Notes under the pieces: generated by a model
The model's database searches: none
Told to the model about the DNA's origin: nothing
Seen by the model: only the letters and a program-made list of their open reading frames with translations
In this document: positions 1 to 9,859 of the stretch, in pieces
Layout: every line of letters starts with the position of its first letter
How positions within the stretch are numbered: position 1 is the stretch's first letter
Position numbers and translations under genes: made by a program
Source: Endozoicomonas sp965232255
GTDB taxonomy: Bacteria; Pseudomonadota; Gammaproteobacteria; Pseudomonadales; Endozoicomonadaceae
Length of the DNA: 64,000 nucleotides
Direction of reading: 5' to 3'
Assembly (NCBI GenBank): GCA_965232255.1
Contig: OZ246962.1
Location: 1,674,001 to 1,738,000 of the forward strand

Positions 1-359
1 CCAGTGGAGCCGGGAATTCCCAGCAGCGGACGCAGCAAGGGAGTAAGCAATTTACGGGCTGCTTTCAGAGCACCATAATGCTCAAGAATATTGATCATTC
101 CCAGGGCAAACATGGTGGTCGGCACCAGACCCAGGGCAAACAGGAAACCGTCTGCCGCGCCACTACCGCCCAAGCCACGAAAGGCAGCCAAGCCGCCAGT
201 GGCATTGCTCATCAGCTTACCGAAGCTGCCGTTGAGAGTGGTAAAGTCAAAAACGCCGTACCACTCGCCGGATTTCATCAGGCCCGAAAAGAACACGACG
301 GCAAAAGCCAGCGCTATATAGCCTCCAAAGGAGACCTTGTCCTGATCTGCTCTGTTCAC
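1..359 (-). CDS. Gate-domain (nucleoside recognition) membrane protein, N-terminal part only
   Basis: The complementary strand encodes the first ~119 residues of a membrane protein that runs off the left edge. A hydrophobic stretch (GYIALAFAVVFFSGLM) near the N-terminus is followed by glycine-rich loops, a second hydrophobic segment around FLFALGLVPTTMFALGM, and then EHYGALKAARKLLTPLLRPL. This resembles the YjiH / nucleoside-recognition Gate family of inner-membrane proteins, whose substrate is not well established. I chose the GTG at 359 because GGAAGGA lies 9 nt upstream; an in-frame ATG at 368 is an alternative but has its Shine-Dalgarno almost touching it. The missing C-terminus prevents a firmer family call. 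Confidence 0.6.
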   Translation of the reverse strand, partial: MNRADQDKVSFGGYIALAFAVVFFSGLMKSGEWYGVFDFTTLNGSFGKLMSNATGGLAAFRGLGGSGAADGFLFALGLVPTTMFALGMINILEHYGALKAARKLLTPLLRPLLGIPGST

Positions 360-482
360 AAGTACCATTCCTTCCGGCGCAAACCGGATAAAAAAGGAAC
401 TCTTTATACCAACTTGCCAAAAAAAGAGAAAGTGGCAGAGTGCAAATCAGCAAAATCCGAAATGGAGGTGTGGGTTTTTCTA

Positions 483-2258
483 TCACAATATTTGGCAATC
501 TATGCAGGTCGGTGTCGGTATCGGTGCATATGCCTTATCTCCATAGTGCTCGACACGCTCACGTTCCAAAGCATTCATAGCCGCACGCGAGCCAAGGTAA
601 AAATCCAGAGGTTGGCCACCTCTTGAGTAAAATTTCTCCCGTTGTTTGCCACGAAAGTCGCCCCGAAGTGTGATGTCATACCGGCTAAAATCAAGGGTGG
701 TGCGTGCACGGATCAGAGTTTTTTTCACCACATGTGGGGGCCAGAACTGATCAGCGATAGTTGCTCTTGGTTCATTTATTGTTGCCCCAAGATGCAATAG
801 CCTGATCATCGCCGCTTCATTCTGGGCCAGTGCAGCCAAATGCATTGGGGTTGCCCCGCCGTAGCTTCTATGTCGGAGGTGAGCACCATATTCCACCAGT
901 ATGTCTATGCATTTGATAAGTCCGAAGTGGGCTGCGATGTGCAGAGGACGAATGTTATCGTAACAGTCAATTTTCTGGTTGGGCTTGGCTCCATGGCTTA
1001 ATAGCAGTCTTAGCAATTCCCCATCACAGGAAAATGAGTGGTCACCGAGTTTTCTATCGCCGGCCATGGCGGCGTAGAGCGGCGTATTGTAAAGACCTTC
1101 GAAAGCGCCATTAATCTGGGCACCTTTTTCCAGTAACAGCCGCGTGGCAACTGCATTGTTTCTTTGAATGCTGAGCAAAATGGCTGATTGGCCTGACTTA
1201 TCCCAGGCGTTGATATTGGTTCCCGGTTGCGAGCACAGATATTCTATCCCCACTGAGCAATTGCTGCGTATTGCCAGCATAAGCAAGGTTTGCCCGTTCT
1301 TATCACGAATGTTTAACTTGATGCCCGGACGTCGGCAAAGATAGTCCACCGACTCTTCATGGTTGTTTTTGACGACCAGTTGCAGAGCCGACTGGCCACG
1401 GTTGTCCCGAGCGTTGATATCAACGCCTGGGCATTCGCACAAACATCGGATGGCAGCAAGGTGATTGTGCTTGGCGGCCAGAATCAGCGGGGTTTGTCCA
1501 ACATCATTGCGAATGTTGGGATCAATAGCGGGCAGATTGCAGAAGTGGCGCAGGAGGTCAATCTGGTTGTGTATGGTCGCAAGGTGTAAAGGATGTAAAA
1601 AAGTGCCTGTGTGCAAGTCCTGTTGAAAACGGTGTATGCCGCCGGGACGCGCTTGCAGAAGCACTTTGAGCTGCGCAAGATTACCAGTCCGACAGGTCTC
1701 GATCATCTGTCGGTCAAATTCCTTTGCGTCATGGGACAAGTCCTTTAATGACGACAATAGGCGTAAGTTCTCAGATGACGAAGAGAATTGTGAATCGTCA
1801 AATGATTGTGAACTACGGCGCAGGCTGTTTGCTGGGTCGGTTGTGAATACTCGGTCAGGAGGCTGATTTGAGTTTGATATCTCAAGGGAAGACAATCTGG
1901 ACAAAAACCGGCCTGACAACGGAGAGTCAGCATTTTGTTCTCTCACACAGGATGGTGAATTTCCTGGTGTGGGACACAAGGATGTTGATGATGCCCTGCG
2001 AGATGGCGTTGCAGAAGTTTGTGCTGAAACTCTCGAAGTGAAACTGCAAGTGGGAAAGAGAGAAGTGTACGAAGGTGGTGCTGGCGGTGACTGCGGCTCC
2101 GCAGGCGCATGGGGGCTGACAGAGTGTTGCTCGAAGCAGCCAGAATTGGGTGGTTGAGGAAGGGTAGATGGTTGAGGAAAGTTGGGGGGTTGAGGTAAAG
2201 AGTCGGCGCAAATTCCATTGAGGGCTGGTGTGGTCTCGAAAGCGGTATTTGTAAGCAC
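483..2258 (-). CDS. Ankyrin-repeat protein with C-terminal CaaX-like motif (putative host-directed effector)
   Basis: A 591-residue protein. The first ~140 residues are rich in Pro, Ser and Thr and look disordered. From about residue 215 to 525 there are roughly eight ankyrin repeats, seen as recurring GQTPLILAAKHNH-, GQSALQLVVKNNH- and ATPMHLAALAQNE-type units. The C-terminus is charged and ends in CIDCQIL, so the last four residues (CQIL) fit a CaaX box with a second cysteine three residues upstream. The GTG start is supported by AGGAGA six bases upstream. No signal peptide is seen. Ankyrin proteins bind other proteins; in intracellular bacteria many are secreted effectors, and Legionella AnkB is lipidated by the host through a CaaX box. 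Secretion here is inference. Confidence 0.85.
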   Translation of the reverse strand: MLTNTAFETTPALNGICADSLPQPPNFPQPSTLPQPPNSGCFEQHSVSPHAPAEPQSPPAPPSYTSLFPTCSFTSRVSAQTSATPSRRASSTSLCPTPGNSPSCVREQNADSPLSGRFLSRLSSLEISNSNQPPDRVFTTDPANSLRRSSQSFDDSQFSSSSENLRLLSSLKDLSHDAKEFDRQMIETCRTGNLAQLKVLLQARPGGIHRFQQDLHTGTFLHPLHLATIHNQIDLLRHFCNLPAIDPNIRNDVGQTPLILAAKHNHLAAIRCLCECPGVDINARDNRGQSALQLVVKNNHEESVDYLCRRPGIKLNIRDKNGQTLLMLAIRSNCSVGIEYLCSQPGTNINAWDKSGQSAILLSIQRNNAVATRLLLEKGAQINGAFEGLYNTPLYAAMAGDRKLGDHSFSCDGELLRLLLSHGAKPNQKIDCYDNIRPLHIAAHFGLIKCIDILVEYGAHLRHRSYGGATPMHLAALAQNEAAMIRLLHLGATINEPRATIADQFWPPHVVKKTLIRARTTLDFSRYDITLRGDFRGKQREKFYSRGGQPLDFYLGSRAAMNALERERVEHYGDKAYAPIPTPTCIDCQIL

Positions 2259-2343
2259 TGCCTGTCTCCTTGGTTATTTATGATGTAGCAATGGACTCCG
2301 CTTGCACGGAAATTACGGCGTATTTGATTTGTATGGGACTGAG

Positions 2344-2823
2344 CTACGATTTAATGGCATCAGCAAAGCGTTCCTGAAACCTTTTTTTGTTCGATATAAA
2401 CGCAACGTCAGACTCATCATGTTCGATGAATGGCAGCACTTCAGTTTGGGGATTGGTGGAATCCCCGGAAGTTCCCGCGTGACCTGGCACCGTACCATTA
2501 CCATTGATTTCTGCCAGGGCTTTCCTGACGTGCTGACAACAGCGATCTCGTAAAAAACAGTGGTTAAAACATTTGCCCAATAGTTCCGCCGCCCAGGTAC
2601 TACAGAGAAAGCCGCATATCGTAGCCGTGGTGAAGACTATGGCGACATTGGTCTCAATATTCAGGGAGCGTGCACCAGCAGCTCCGCTGCCGGCAACAAA
2701 AAATACCTTGGAGGTGGCGGTCATCAGATCATTGCGAAACCTTATCTGCTGTTTGCGCTGCTGAACACATTCATGACAGCCGTGATAGATGTGGTTGGCT
2801 CCGGGTGCCGGAGAAAAATTCAT
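2344..2823 (-). CDS. Small Cys-rich hypothetical membrane protein
   Basis: A 159-residue unrecognised protein. I place the start at the ATG at 2823 because AGGGA lies about 8 nt upstream; the longer reading adds eight residues with no ribosome site. The N-terminus carries a HGCHEC pair. The middle has two hydrophobic stretches (VFFVAGSGAAGA and VAIVFTTATICGFLCSTWAAEL) that could form a membrane hairpin, and the C-terminal half is polar. It sits directly upstream of the ankyrin gene on the same strand (85-bp gap), so the two may be cotranscribed. No family was recognised. Confidence 0.5.
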   Translation of the reverse strand: MNFSPAPGANHIYHGCHECVQQRKQQIRFRNDLMTATSKVFFVAGSGAAGARSLNIETNVAIVFTTATICGFLCSTWAAELLGKCFNHCFLRDRCCQHVRKALAEINGNGTVPGHAGTSGDSTNPQTEVLPFIEHDESDVAFISNKKRFQERFADAIKS

Positions 2824-3099
2824 AGTTATTTTCCCTGTAATTGTCACTTGTAATAACCGAAAACAGTCATTCGACCAGCGACTGGATACAAAGGTTCCTG
2901 ATTATGCATTTTTACGCTAGGCAGACTTGAGCGTTGGCCGCATTGACAGGGCTGGCAACGTTTCGCGATCAACCCAACTGTGTGAGTGCCTCTTTATTTC
3001 TGCACCATTAATGGTATAGGCTCGCTTGACAGTGCTTGTCAGAAACATGAATCGTTGTGGCAATCTCAGCAAGACAGTGTGAACACCTTAGGAGGCGAA

Positions 3100-5856
3100 G
3101 TGGATCAGGACATTCTTGAGCAACAAAAGGCTGAAAAACAGCAAGCTGAGAAACAAAAAGCGCATTCAGCGCCAGCAACGCCTCCAGAAAACTCGTCACT
3201 GCTGCGGCGCAATGTCAATATGCTTGGCACTTTGCTCGGCGATGTTATCCGTGAGCACAAAGGTGAGGACTTCTTCAATAAAATTGAAATGATCCGCCGC
3301 TTGTCCAAAGCAGCGCGCAACGAAGAAACTCAGGACGACCTATCGGTGCCCGATAAAACCGACCAGCAAGCCCTGTTGGAGTTGTTGCACGGTTTGCCTG
3401 ACGATGAGTTGGTACCGGTAGCGCGTGCTTTTAGCCACTTTCTCAATCTCACCAATATTGCTGAGCAGTTTCATCTGGTATCCAGAGAGTGCGAAAACAA
3501 CTACTGTGTGGTCGATCACTTCAGCGAGTTGTTGGGCGTACTCAAAAGACAAGGCTTTAGCGACCAGCAAATTGCTGAAAAAGCCTCTGAATTGGCCGTT
3601 GAGGTTGTCCTTACGGCACATCCAACAGAAGTTACCCGTCGTACATTAATCCAGAAGTACGAGCAGATTTTTCAGTGTCTGAAAGACTTGGAAAGTCAGG
3701 CGCTAAGTCAGTCTGAGCGACAGTATCTGGAAGAACGCATCCGACAACTGATCACTCAGGCCTGGCACACCTATGAGTTTCGCAGTAAACGACCAACGCC
3801 GGTTGATGAGGCCAAAGGTGGTTTTGCCACCATTGAGCACTCCCTGTGGCACGGTGTACCACAGTTTATTCGCCAGATGGATGAACGGCTGCAGCGCTAT
3901 ACCGGGCAGCGGCTGGCCACGGATGCGGTCCCGGTGCGCTTTTCTTCATGGATGGGTGGTGACCGTGACGGCAACCCATTCGTTACCGCTGAGGTGACTC
4001 GGGAAGTACTGCTGCTTAGCCGCTGGATGGCCGCTGATCTGTTCCTGCGCGATCTGAAGCCGCTGATCAGCGAACTGTCCATGAACGATTGCAGCGATGA
4101 GTTACGCGCTGTAGTGGGCGATTCCCGCGAGCCGTACTGGGTAATTCTGAAAGACCTGCGTGCCAAGCTCCGCCGTACCCGCCACTGGTGTGAACGGGCA
4201 TTGGCAGGTCAGCAGGATATTGATGCTGGGGTGCTGCTTGATGATGAGGCCCTGATATCCCCGCTGAAACTCTGTTATCAATCCTTGCACGACTGCGGTC
4301 TTGGCATTATTGCCGAAGGCCCGCTCCTCGACACTCTGCGCCGAGCCTACTGTTTTGGTCTGACTCTGGTCAAACTGGATATCCGTCAGGAGTCCGGTCG
4401 TCACACTGAGGTGCTGAGTGAGCTAACCAAAGCGCTTGGTCTGGGCGACTATCAGCACTGGGAAGAGTCAGAAAGACAGAGCTTTCTGCTACGGGAATTG
4501 CAAAACCCGAGACCACTGTTGCCCCATAAATGGTCACCGTCGCCTGCGGTGCAGGAAGTAATTAACACGTGTCGTGTAATTGCGGCAGAGGGTGCCAGAG
4601 GGCTAAATTGTTACGTGATCTCCATGGCTACCCGACCCTCCGATGTGCTGGCCGTTGCCTTGCTGCTCAAAGAGTGTGAGGTCAATTTTGATATGCCCAT
4701 TGTACCGCTGTTTGAAACGCTGGCGGATCTTGATGGCGCGGCAGAGTGTATACGACAACTGCTGTCTCTGCCCTGGTATCGCGGTTATTGTCACGGAGGC
4801 CAGATGGTAATGATCGGCTATTCCGATTCGGCCAAAGACGCCGGTTGGATGGCCGCAGCCTGGGCGCAGTACCGGGCCATGGAAGCGGTGACGGCAGTAT
4901 GTGCCGAGGCGGATGTGCGACTGACCTTTTTCCATGGTCGGGGTGGCACCATCGGTCGTGGCGGTGGTCCTGCCCATGCGGCGATTCTTTCCCAGCCACC
5001 TGGCTCAGTCAATAACCGGTTGCGCGTAACCGAACAAGGGGAAATGATCCGGTTTAAATTCGGTTTCCCGGAGGTAGCTGTGCAGAGTCTGATGCTCTAC
5101 GCCAGCGCCACACTTGAAGCAACGCTGCTGCCCCCGCCCGTGCCCAGGCAGACATGGCGCACTGTGATGGATCAGCTCTCGGCTGATTCGGTGCTGGTTT
5201 ATCGAGGTGTTGTCCGCGAGGAGCCAGACTTCGTGCCTTATTTTCGTGCCATCACTCCGGAGTTGGAGCTGGGTAAACTGCCTCTGGGTTCGCGCCCTGC
5301 CAAACGCAAACCCGGTGGTGGTGTGGAAAGCCTGCGAGCCATTCCGTGGATTTTTGCCTGGACACAAATCCGCCTGATGTTACCCACATGGCTCGGTTTT
5401 GGTGAAGCACTGCAAAACGCCCTCAATGATGACCAGCGTAACGTACTTGCAGACATGGCCACCAACTGGCCGTTTTTCAAATCGCGTCTGGAAATGCTTG
5501 AGATGGTCTTTATGAAAACCGACGTGCAACTGGCTCGTTATTATGAAGAACAGCTGGTGCCAGCCAGTCTGTACTACCTGGGTGAACAACTCAGGCTAAT
5601 GTTGTCGTCTGCCATTGATGTGTTGCTAGATTTGAAAGGCGGCGATGAACTGATGTCTTCCCAACCGCAAATCCGCGAAGCCATTGCCTTGCGCAACCCG
5701 TACACGGATCCACTGAACTTTTTGCAGGCAGAGTTGTTGCAGCGGGTTCGTTCCTGTGCGGGAGAGGGGGAGGATACTCCCGTGGCAGAAGCGCTGGAAC
5801 AAGCGCTGATGGTAACCATTGCTGGTATTGCTGCCGGTATGCGTAACACCGGGTGA
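3100..5856 (+). CDS. ppc: Phosphoenolpyruvate carboxylase
   Basis: Catalyses PEP + bicarbonate to oxaloacetate, the anaplerotic feed into the TCA cycle. Family signatures are plain: VLTAHPTEVTRRT (catalytic His), GYSDSAKDAGWMAAAW, and the glycine-rich FHGRGGTIGRGGGPAH loop. The C-terminus ends in MRNTG, as in the family. The open frame extends upstream to 2986, but the GTG at 3100 is preceded by AGGAGG five bases away and is the better start, giving 918 residues. Even so, the protein has ~30 more N-terminal residues (Glu/Lys/Gln-rich, QKAEKQQAEKQKA) than the 883-residue E. coli enzyme. It is monocistronic, with a possible terminator at 5991. Confidence 0.97.
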   Translation: MDQDILEQQKAEKQQAEKQKAHSAPATPPENSSLLRRNVNMLGTLLGDVIREHKGEDFFNKIEMIRRLSKAARNEETQDDLSVPDKTDQQALLELLHGLPDDELVPVARAFSHFLNLTNIAEQFHLVSRECENNYCVVDHFSELLGVLKRQGFSDQQIAEKASELAVEVVLTAHPTEVTRRTLIQKYEQIFQCLKDLESQALSQSERQYLEERIRQLITQAWHTYEFRSKRPTPVDEAKGGFATIEHSLWHGVPQFIRQMDERLQRYTGQRLATDAVPVRFSSWMGGDRDGNPFVTAEVTREVLLLSRWMAADLFLRDLKPLISELSMNDCSDELRAVVGDSREPYWVILKDLRAKLRRTRHWCERALAGQQDIDAGVLLDDEALISPLKLCYQSLHDCGLGIIAEGPLLDTLRRAYCFGLTLVKLDIRQESGRHTEVLSELTKALGLGDYQHWEESERQSFLLRELQNPRPLLPHKWSPSPAVQEVINTCRVIAAEGARGLNCYVISMATRPSDVLAVALLLKECEVNFDMPIVPLFETLADLDGAAECIRQLLSLPWYRGYCHGGQMVMIGYSDSAKDAGWMAAAWAQYRAMEAVTAVCAEADVRLTFFHGRGGTIGRGGGPAHAAILSQPPGSVNNRLRVTEQGEMIRFKFGFPEVAVQSLMLYASATLEATLLPPPVPRQTWRTVMDQLSADSVLVYRGVVREEPDFVPYFRAITPELELGKLPLGSRPAKRKPGGGVESLRAIPWIFAWTQIRLMLPTWLGFGEALQNALNDDQRNVLADMATNWPFFKSRLEMLEMVFMKTDVQLARYYEEQLVPASLYYLGEQLRLMLSSAIDVLLDLKGGDELMSSQPQIREAIALRNPYTDPLNFLQAELLQRVRSCAGEGEDTPVAEALEQALMVTIAGIAAGMRNTG

Positions 5857-5990
5857 CACTCCCCGCCCGATTGCATCCGTAGCACCCATAAGGCATAAAG
5901 ACATAAAGGCGTGGGTTTACGACGATTTCGCTAATTACTGCACACGTTTGTCTATGGAACTGTAGACGACTGCGTTATTTTTTCTTATTG

Positions 5991-6020
5991 AGTGCGACCA
6001 CAATGGTCGCACTTTGTCTT
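5991..6020 (+). terminator. Inverted repeat downstream of ppc, possible terminator
   Basis: A perfect 10-bp inverted repeat (AGTGCGACCA, three-base loop CAA, TGGTCGCACT) is followed by TTGTCTT. It lies 135 bp past the ppc stop in the 424-bp gap before the sugar transporter. The T tract is weak on the plus strand, so rho-independent activity is likely but not certain. The rest of the gap (6021-6280) holds no convincing gene; a 71-codon open frame across it looks fortuitous. Confidence 0.5.
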
Positions 6021-6280
6021 CTATGGCCTGCATCGTTTTTGGTCAGGATTGGCCCGATCACTCTGCGTCAGCCGATACTTGTCCCGTGCCAGATACGTTC
6101 TAAACTGTTTAATGAGCCAGTCAGTGGGTTTCATAAGGTTGGCGGCTATTGGCAAAAATTCATCTTTTGTCGTCTAAAATGCCTATATACCCAGGCTGAA
6201 TGAAAACTCCCGCTTGAGTCACCTGTCACCGTTGCGTAGTCGGCTACCATGCTGCAGACAATCACCATGAGGGCAACGCC

Positions 6281-7768
6281 TTGAACGTCGTGATGTATGG
6301 GATATCAAAATCCTTTGGCGCCGTTAACGTCCTCAAAAATGTCGATTTGAGTATTATTGACTCAGAAGTTCATGCCCTGATGGGTGAGAACGGCGCAGGC
6401 AAGTCGACGTTGATCAAGATTCTGGCAGGGGTATATACCAAAGACGAAGGTCGGATTGCGGTTGACAGTTACGATGTGGAGATAGCCAGCATTGCTGATA
6501 GCCAGGGAATGGGCATTGCCTACGTGCACCAGGAGCTGAATGTCGTTAATGAGTTGTCCATTGCTGACAATATGTTTCTTGGCAAAGAGATCAAGAATCG
6601 CTTTGGTTTTCTTGATCGCGACAAAATGAATGAAATCTGTCGGGGCGTGCTTGAGGAATTGCACTTCTCCCATCTGTCACCGGACACTCTGATGGGTGAT
6701 ATCAGCGTTGGCAGCCAGCAGATGATTGAGATTGCCAAGGCGTTGTTAATCAATGCTTATCTGATCATTCTCGATGAACCCACGGCGGCGCTGACCAACA
6801 AGGAAATTGATTCCTTATTTGCCATCATCAGAAAGCTGAAAAAAAAGGGCGTAAGCTTTTTGTATGTTTCCCACCGAATGAATGAAATTTTTGAACTATC
6901 TGACCAGATATCAGTACTGCGCGATGGGTGTTATGTCGGAACCCGACAGACGGCCACGGTGACGGAGGATAATCTGGTGGAAATGATGACGGGCAAAAGC
7001 ATTGATAATCTCTTTCCGGACGTGCCCAGTCATCCGGGCAAGACCATTCTTGAGGTCAAGGGTCTTACCCATGGGAACCTGTTTAAAGATGTCTCTTTTG
7101 CGCTGCAGGCCGGAGAGGTTTTGGGGTTCGCCGGACTAATGGGTTCTGGTCGTTCAGAAGTCATGCACGCTATTTTTGGCAGCAGGCCGCCCGATAGCGG
7201 TGAGATTTTTGTTGCTGGCAAACGGGTGTCGATCACCAACCCTATTATGGCCAAACAACTGGGGCTGGCTTTTGTGACCGAAGATCGTAAGGAAGAAGGG
7301 CTAATTCTGGATTTCAATTTGATTGAGAATATCTCTTTGCCATCACTGGAGAAATATGAAAATAACGGCATCGTTGATGATCAAAAACTGGCAGAACTGA
7401 CTGACCAGTACATTAAAGACATCAGAATCAAAACCAGCAGTAGCCGACAAAAGCTGAAAAATCTCAGCGGTGGCAATCAGCAAAAAGTAGTGTTGGCCAA
7501 ATGGCTGGAAACGTCGCCCAGAATCCTCATTCTTGATGAGCCCACCAGAGGTGTTGATGTGGGCGCTAAAAAAGAGATTTATGACATTATCACTGAACTG
7601 AAAAGCAAGGGTGTGGCCATTATCGTCGTATCCAGCGAGTTATCAGAAGTGATGGGTATTTCCGACCGCCTGGCAGTGATGTATCAGGGGACCATTGTGG
7701 ATATCTCCCAAACCCGGCAAATGACGCAGGACCAAGTCTTGAAGCTGGCCTTCACAGGAGTGCGTTAA
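6281..7768 (+). CDS. Sugar ABC transporter ATP-binding protein (RbsA/XylG type)
   Basis: A 495-residue protein with two fused ABC ATPase domains, the arrangement of carbohydrate-uptake-2 transporters. The first domain has Walker A GENGAGKST, signature VGSQQ and Walker B LIILDEPTAAL. The second has a degenerate Walker A (GLMGSGRSE), signature LSGGNQQ and ILILDEPTRGVDVGAKKE, exactly the asymmetry expected in RbsA, MglA and XylG. The TTG start has GAGGG upstream; GTG at 6290 and ATG at 6293 are alternatives. The stop codon overlaps the start of the permease gene. The linked xylulokinase suggests a pentose or pentitol substrate. Confidence 0.93.
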   Translation: MNVVMYGISKSFGAVNVLKNVDLSIIDSEVHALMGENGAGKSTLIKILAGVYTKDEGRIAVDSYDVEIASIADSQGMGIAYVHQELNVVNELSIADNMFLGKEIKNRFGFLDRDKMNEICRGVLEELHFSHLSPDTLMGDISVGSQQMIEIAKALLINAYLIILDEPTAALTNKEIDSLFAIIRKLKKKGVSFLYVSHRMNEIFELSDQISVLRDGCYVGTRQTATVTEDNLVEMMTGKSIDNLFPDVPSHPGKTILEVKGLTHGNLFKDVSFALQAGEVLGFAGLMGSGRSEVMHAIFGSRPPDSGEIFVAGKRVSITNPIMAKQLGLAFVTEDRKEEGLILDFNLIENISLPSLEKYENNGIVDDQKLAELTDQYIKDIRIKTSSSRQKLKNLSGGNQQKVVLAKWLETSPRILILDEPTRGVDVGAKKEIYDIITELKSKGVAIIVVSSELSEVMGISDRLAVMYQGTIVDISQTRQMTQDQVLKLAFTGVR

Positions 7769-8745
7769 TGAGCATGTTGTCCGAGGTTTCATTACCGACT
7801 CAAGGTAAAATAGACTATTTCAAGCTGTACGAAAGATATGGCTTGTTCGCTATTTTATTGTTATTGGGAGCAGTTTTCACGGCGCTGAATCCAAACTTTT
7901 TTACCTTGTACAACATTCAAAACATATTTAAACAGTCGTCTATCAATGGCTTGATCGCTTTTGGGATGACGTTTGTTATTCTGCTGGGCTGTATTGATCT
8001 TTCAGTGGGTTCAATTCTTGCCCTGGTGGGCTTTATTACCAGCACCTTGATTGTTGCGTTTCAGGTTCCGTCGTTTATTGCCATTGTTCTTGGTCTGGCT
8101 CTCGGAGTAGGGCTAGGATTAATCAATGGCCTGCTGGTTGCCAGAGTAAAACTGCAGCCATTTATTGCTACCTTGATCACCATGACGGTCTACCGGGGCA
8201 TTACGCTGATTCTATCCGACGGTTTGCCCGTGAGGAACATCAGTCAGTATTCCACTATCGCCGAGTTTATCAATCGTGGCAGCCTGGGCATTATTCCAGT
8301 GTCCATGCTGATCCTGCTGCTGGTATTTGCTGTTATCTGGGTATTGTTGAACAAAACTGTATTTGGACGACATCTGTACGCTACTGGCGGCAATGAAGAA
8401 GCAGCAAGGCTATCTACAGTGCCCACCGAAAAGGTGAAAATCTGGGGATTCGTGCTGTCCGGTTTGCTATCGGCCATGGCCGCCATACTGTATATCTCAC
8501 GCTACAACTCCATCTATCCCAACGCAGGCATTGGCATTGAGCTGGATGCTATTGCTGCCGTGGTGATCGGTGGTACCAGTATGAATGGCGGCAAGGGACT
8601 GATTACGGGAACGATTCTGGGTGTGTTGATTATTGGCATGCTGGATAACGGCCTGAATTTACTGGGTGTGTCGTCTTTTTATCAGGAAGTCATCAAAGGT
8701 CTGGTCATTCTTGTGGCCGTCGTTATTGACATCAAGAAGAAATAA
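7768..8745 (+). CDS. Sugar ABC transporter permease (RbsC type)
   Basis: A 325-residue inner-membrane protein with eight to ten hydrophobic segments. It carries family motifs GMTFVILLGCIDLSVGSI, GLINGLLVARVKLQPFIATL and AVVIGGTSMNGGKG, typical of the BPD_transp_2 permeases of ribose, xylose and autoinducer-2 transporters. It would dimerise and pair with the upstream double ATPase. The start ATG overlaps the ATPase stop (TAATG), indicating translational coupling. Sequence alone does not separate ribose from other pentose permeases. Confidence 0.93.
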   Translation: MSMLSEVSLPTQGKIDYFKLYERYGLFAILLLLGAVFTALNPNFFTLYNIQNIFKQSSINGLIAFGMTFVILLGCIDLSVGSILALVGFITSTLIVAFQVPSFIAIVLGLALGVGLGLINGLLVARVKLQPFIATLITMTVYRGITLILSDGLPVRNISQYSTIAEFINRGSLGIIPVSMLILLLVFAVIWVLLNKTVFGRHLYATGGNEEAARLSTVPTEKVKIWGFVLSGLLSAMAAILYISRYNSIYPNAGIGIELDAIAAVVIGGTSMNGGKGLITGTILGVLIIGMLDNGLNLLGVSSFYQEVIKGLVILVAVVIDIKKK

Positions 8746-8805
8746 TCACGACCAAATTCATCTGCTAATTCATTTACAAGAGTTCATCTACAAGAGGTCC
8801 GTCTT

Positions 8806-9804
8806 ATGAAAAAGCTTCTTGCTGTTTCCGCCCTGGTGGCTGCCATATCTGGTCTGACTGGTTGTTCTGATAACGAAACGGCCAGCACCGAAGCCGGAAA
8901 AAAAGATGAGCCGGTTATTGCGTTGCTGATTTCCAACCGCTCCAATGAATTCTTTGGCGTACTGGCAGACTCTGCCGTTAAGACCTCGAAAGAGCTGGGT
9001 TACAACATGGAAGTGTACGACGGTGGCAATGACGCCACCCGCCAACCCAGTCAGGTTGAGGATGCCATCACCAAAGGCGTTGACGCTATTATCATTAATC
9101 CGCTGAACAAAGATGCCACCACCAGCGTGCTGAACGATGCCGTGGCCAAAGGCATTCCAGTGGTTTCGGTGGACACCACCGTTGATGGCGTGGATTTTCT
9201 GGCCGAAGTTGCCACCGATAACGAAGATGGTGGCAAGTTTGCCGCTGAATGGCTGGTGAATGAGTCTGGCATTAAACCCGGTGAACTGGCCGGTGTCATT
9301 CACATGCAAGGGCTGGACGGTCATTCGGCCCATCTGACCAGGGCGAAAGGTTTCTACGATTTCCTGACTTCTGAGCAGGCCGGCAAAGAGTGGAATGCCC
9401 TGGCAAACGACGACAGTCGTTATATGCGACTGACCGGTGATTTTGCCCAGGATGTTGCCCAGAGTGTATTGGAATCAAGACTGAGTGCCCTGGACCCAAA
9501 CGGCAAATACGTTATCTATAACGAAAACGATGTCATGGCCATTGGCTCTCTGGGTGCCATTGAGAATGACAGCCGTTTTAACCTGGATAATTTTGAGTTG
9601 ATTGGTTTTGACGGCTCTGCCGAAGGCAAGCGTTTGGTGGACGACGGCAGTCTTGAAATTACTGTCGTCCAGGACTTCGATTTTATTGGCTCCGAGGCTG
9701 TGCGTATTGTGAATGCTTTTCTGGAAAACGGCCAGAAACCAGAGCAGAGTGTTATTCCGGTGGAAGTGGTGATGTACCCCGAAGATCAGAATCCGCGCAA
9801 GTGA
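8806..9804 (+). CDS. Sugar ABC transporter substrate-binding lipoprotein (RbsB type)
   Basis: A 332-residue periplasmic-binding protein of the Peripla_BP_4 / LacI-like fold, recognised from VIALLISNRSNEFFG, GVDAIIINPLNKDA, GIPVVSVDT and IGFDGSAEGKRLV. Its signal sequence ends in a lipobox (LTGC, Cys20), so it is predicted to be a lipoprotein tethered to the membrane. RbsB proteins of most Gram-negatives are soluble instead. The ATG has AGAGG upstream. It is the third gene of the transporter operon, followed 55 bp later by xylulokinase. Confidence 0.93.
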   Translation: MKKLLAVSALVAAISGLTGCSDNETASTEAGKKDEPVIALLISNRSNEFFGVLADSAVKTSKELGYNMEVYDGGNDATRQPSQVEDAITKGVDAIIINPLNKDATTSVLNDAVAKGIPVVSVDTTVDGVDFLAEVATDNEDGGKFAAEWLVNESGIKPGELAGVIHMQGLDGHSAHLTRAKGFYDFLTSEQAGKEWNALANDDSRYMRLTGDFAQDVAQSVLESRLSALDPNGKYVIYNENDVMAIGSLGAIENDSRFNLDNFELIGFDGSAEGKRLVDDGSLEITVVQDFDFIGSEAVRIVNAFLENGQKPEQSVIPVEVVMYPEDQNPRK

Positions 9805-9859
9805 CGAAGTACGCTTGCTGAGCCTGTTCGATTAATTCTTTGTTGTCCCGGTGCCTGCA

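Noticed and set aside
2986..3099. Longer N-terminus for PEP carboxylase
   Set aside because: No ribosome site at the upstream GTG, whereas AGGAGG lies five bases before the GTG at 3100.
5988..6203. 71-codon frame between ppc and the sugar transporter
   Set aside because: It starts beside the inverted repeat, has no ribosome site, and its translation is not protein-like.
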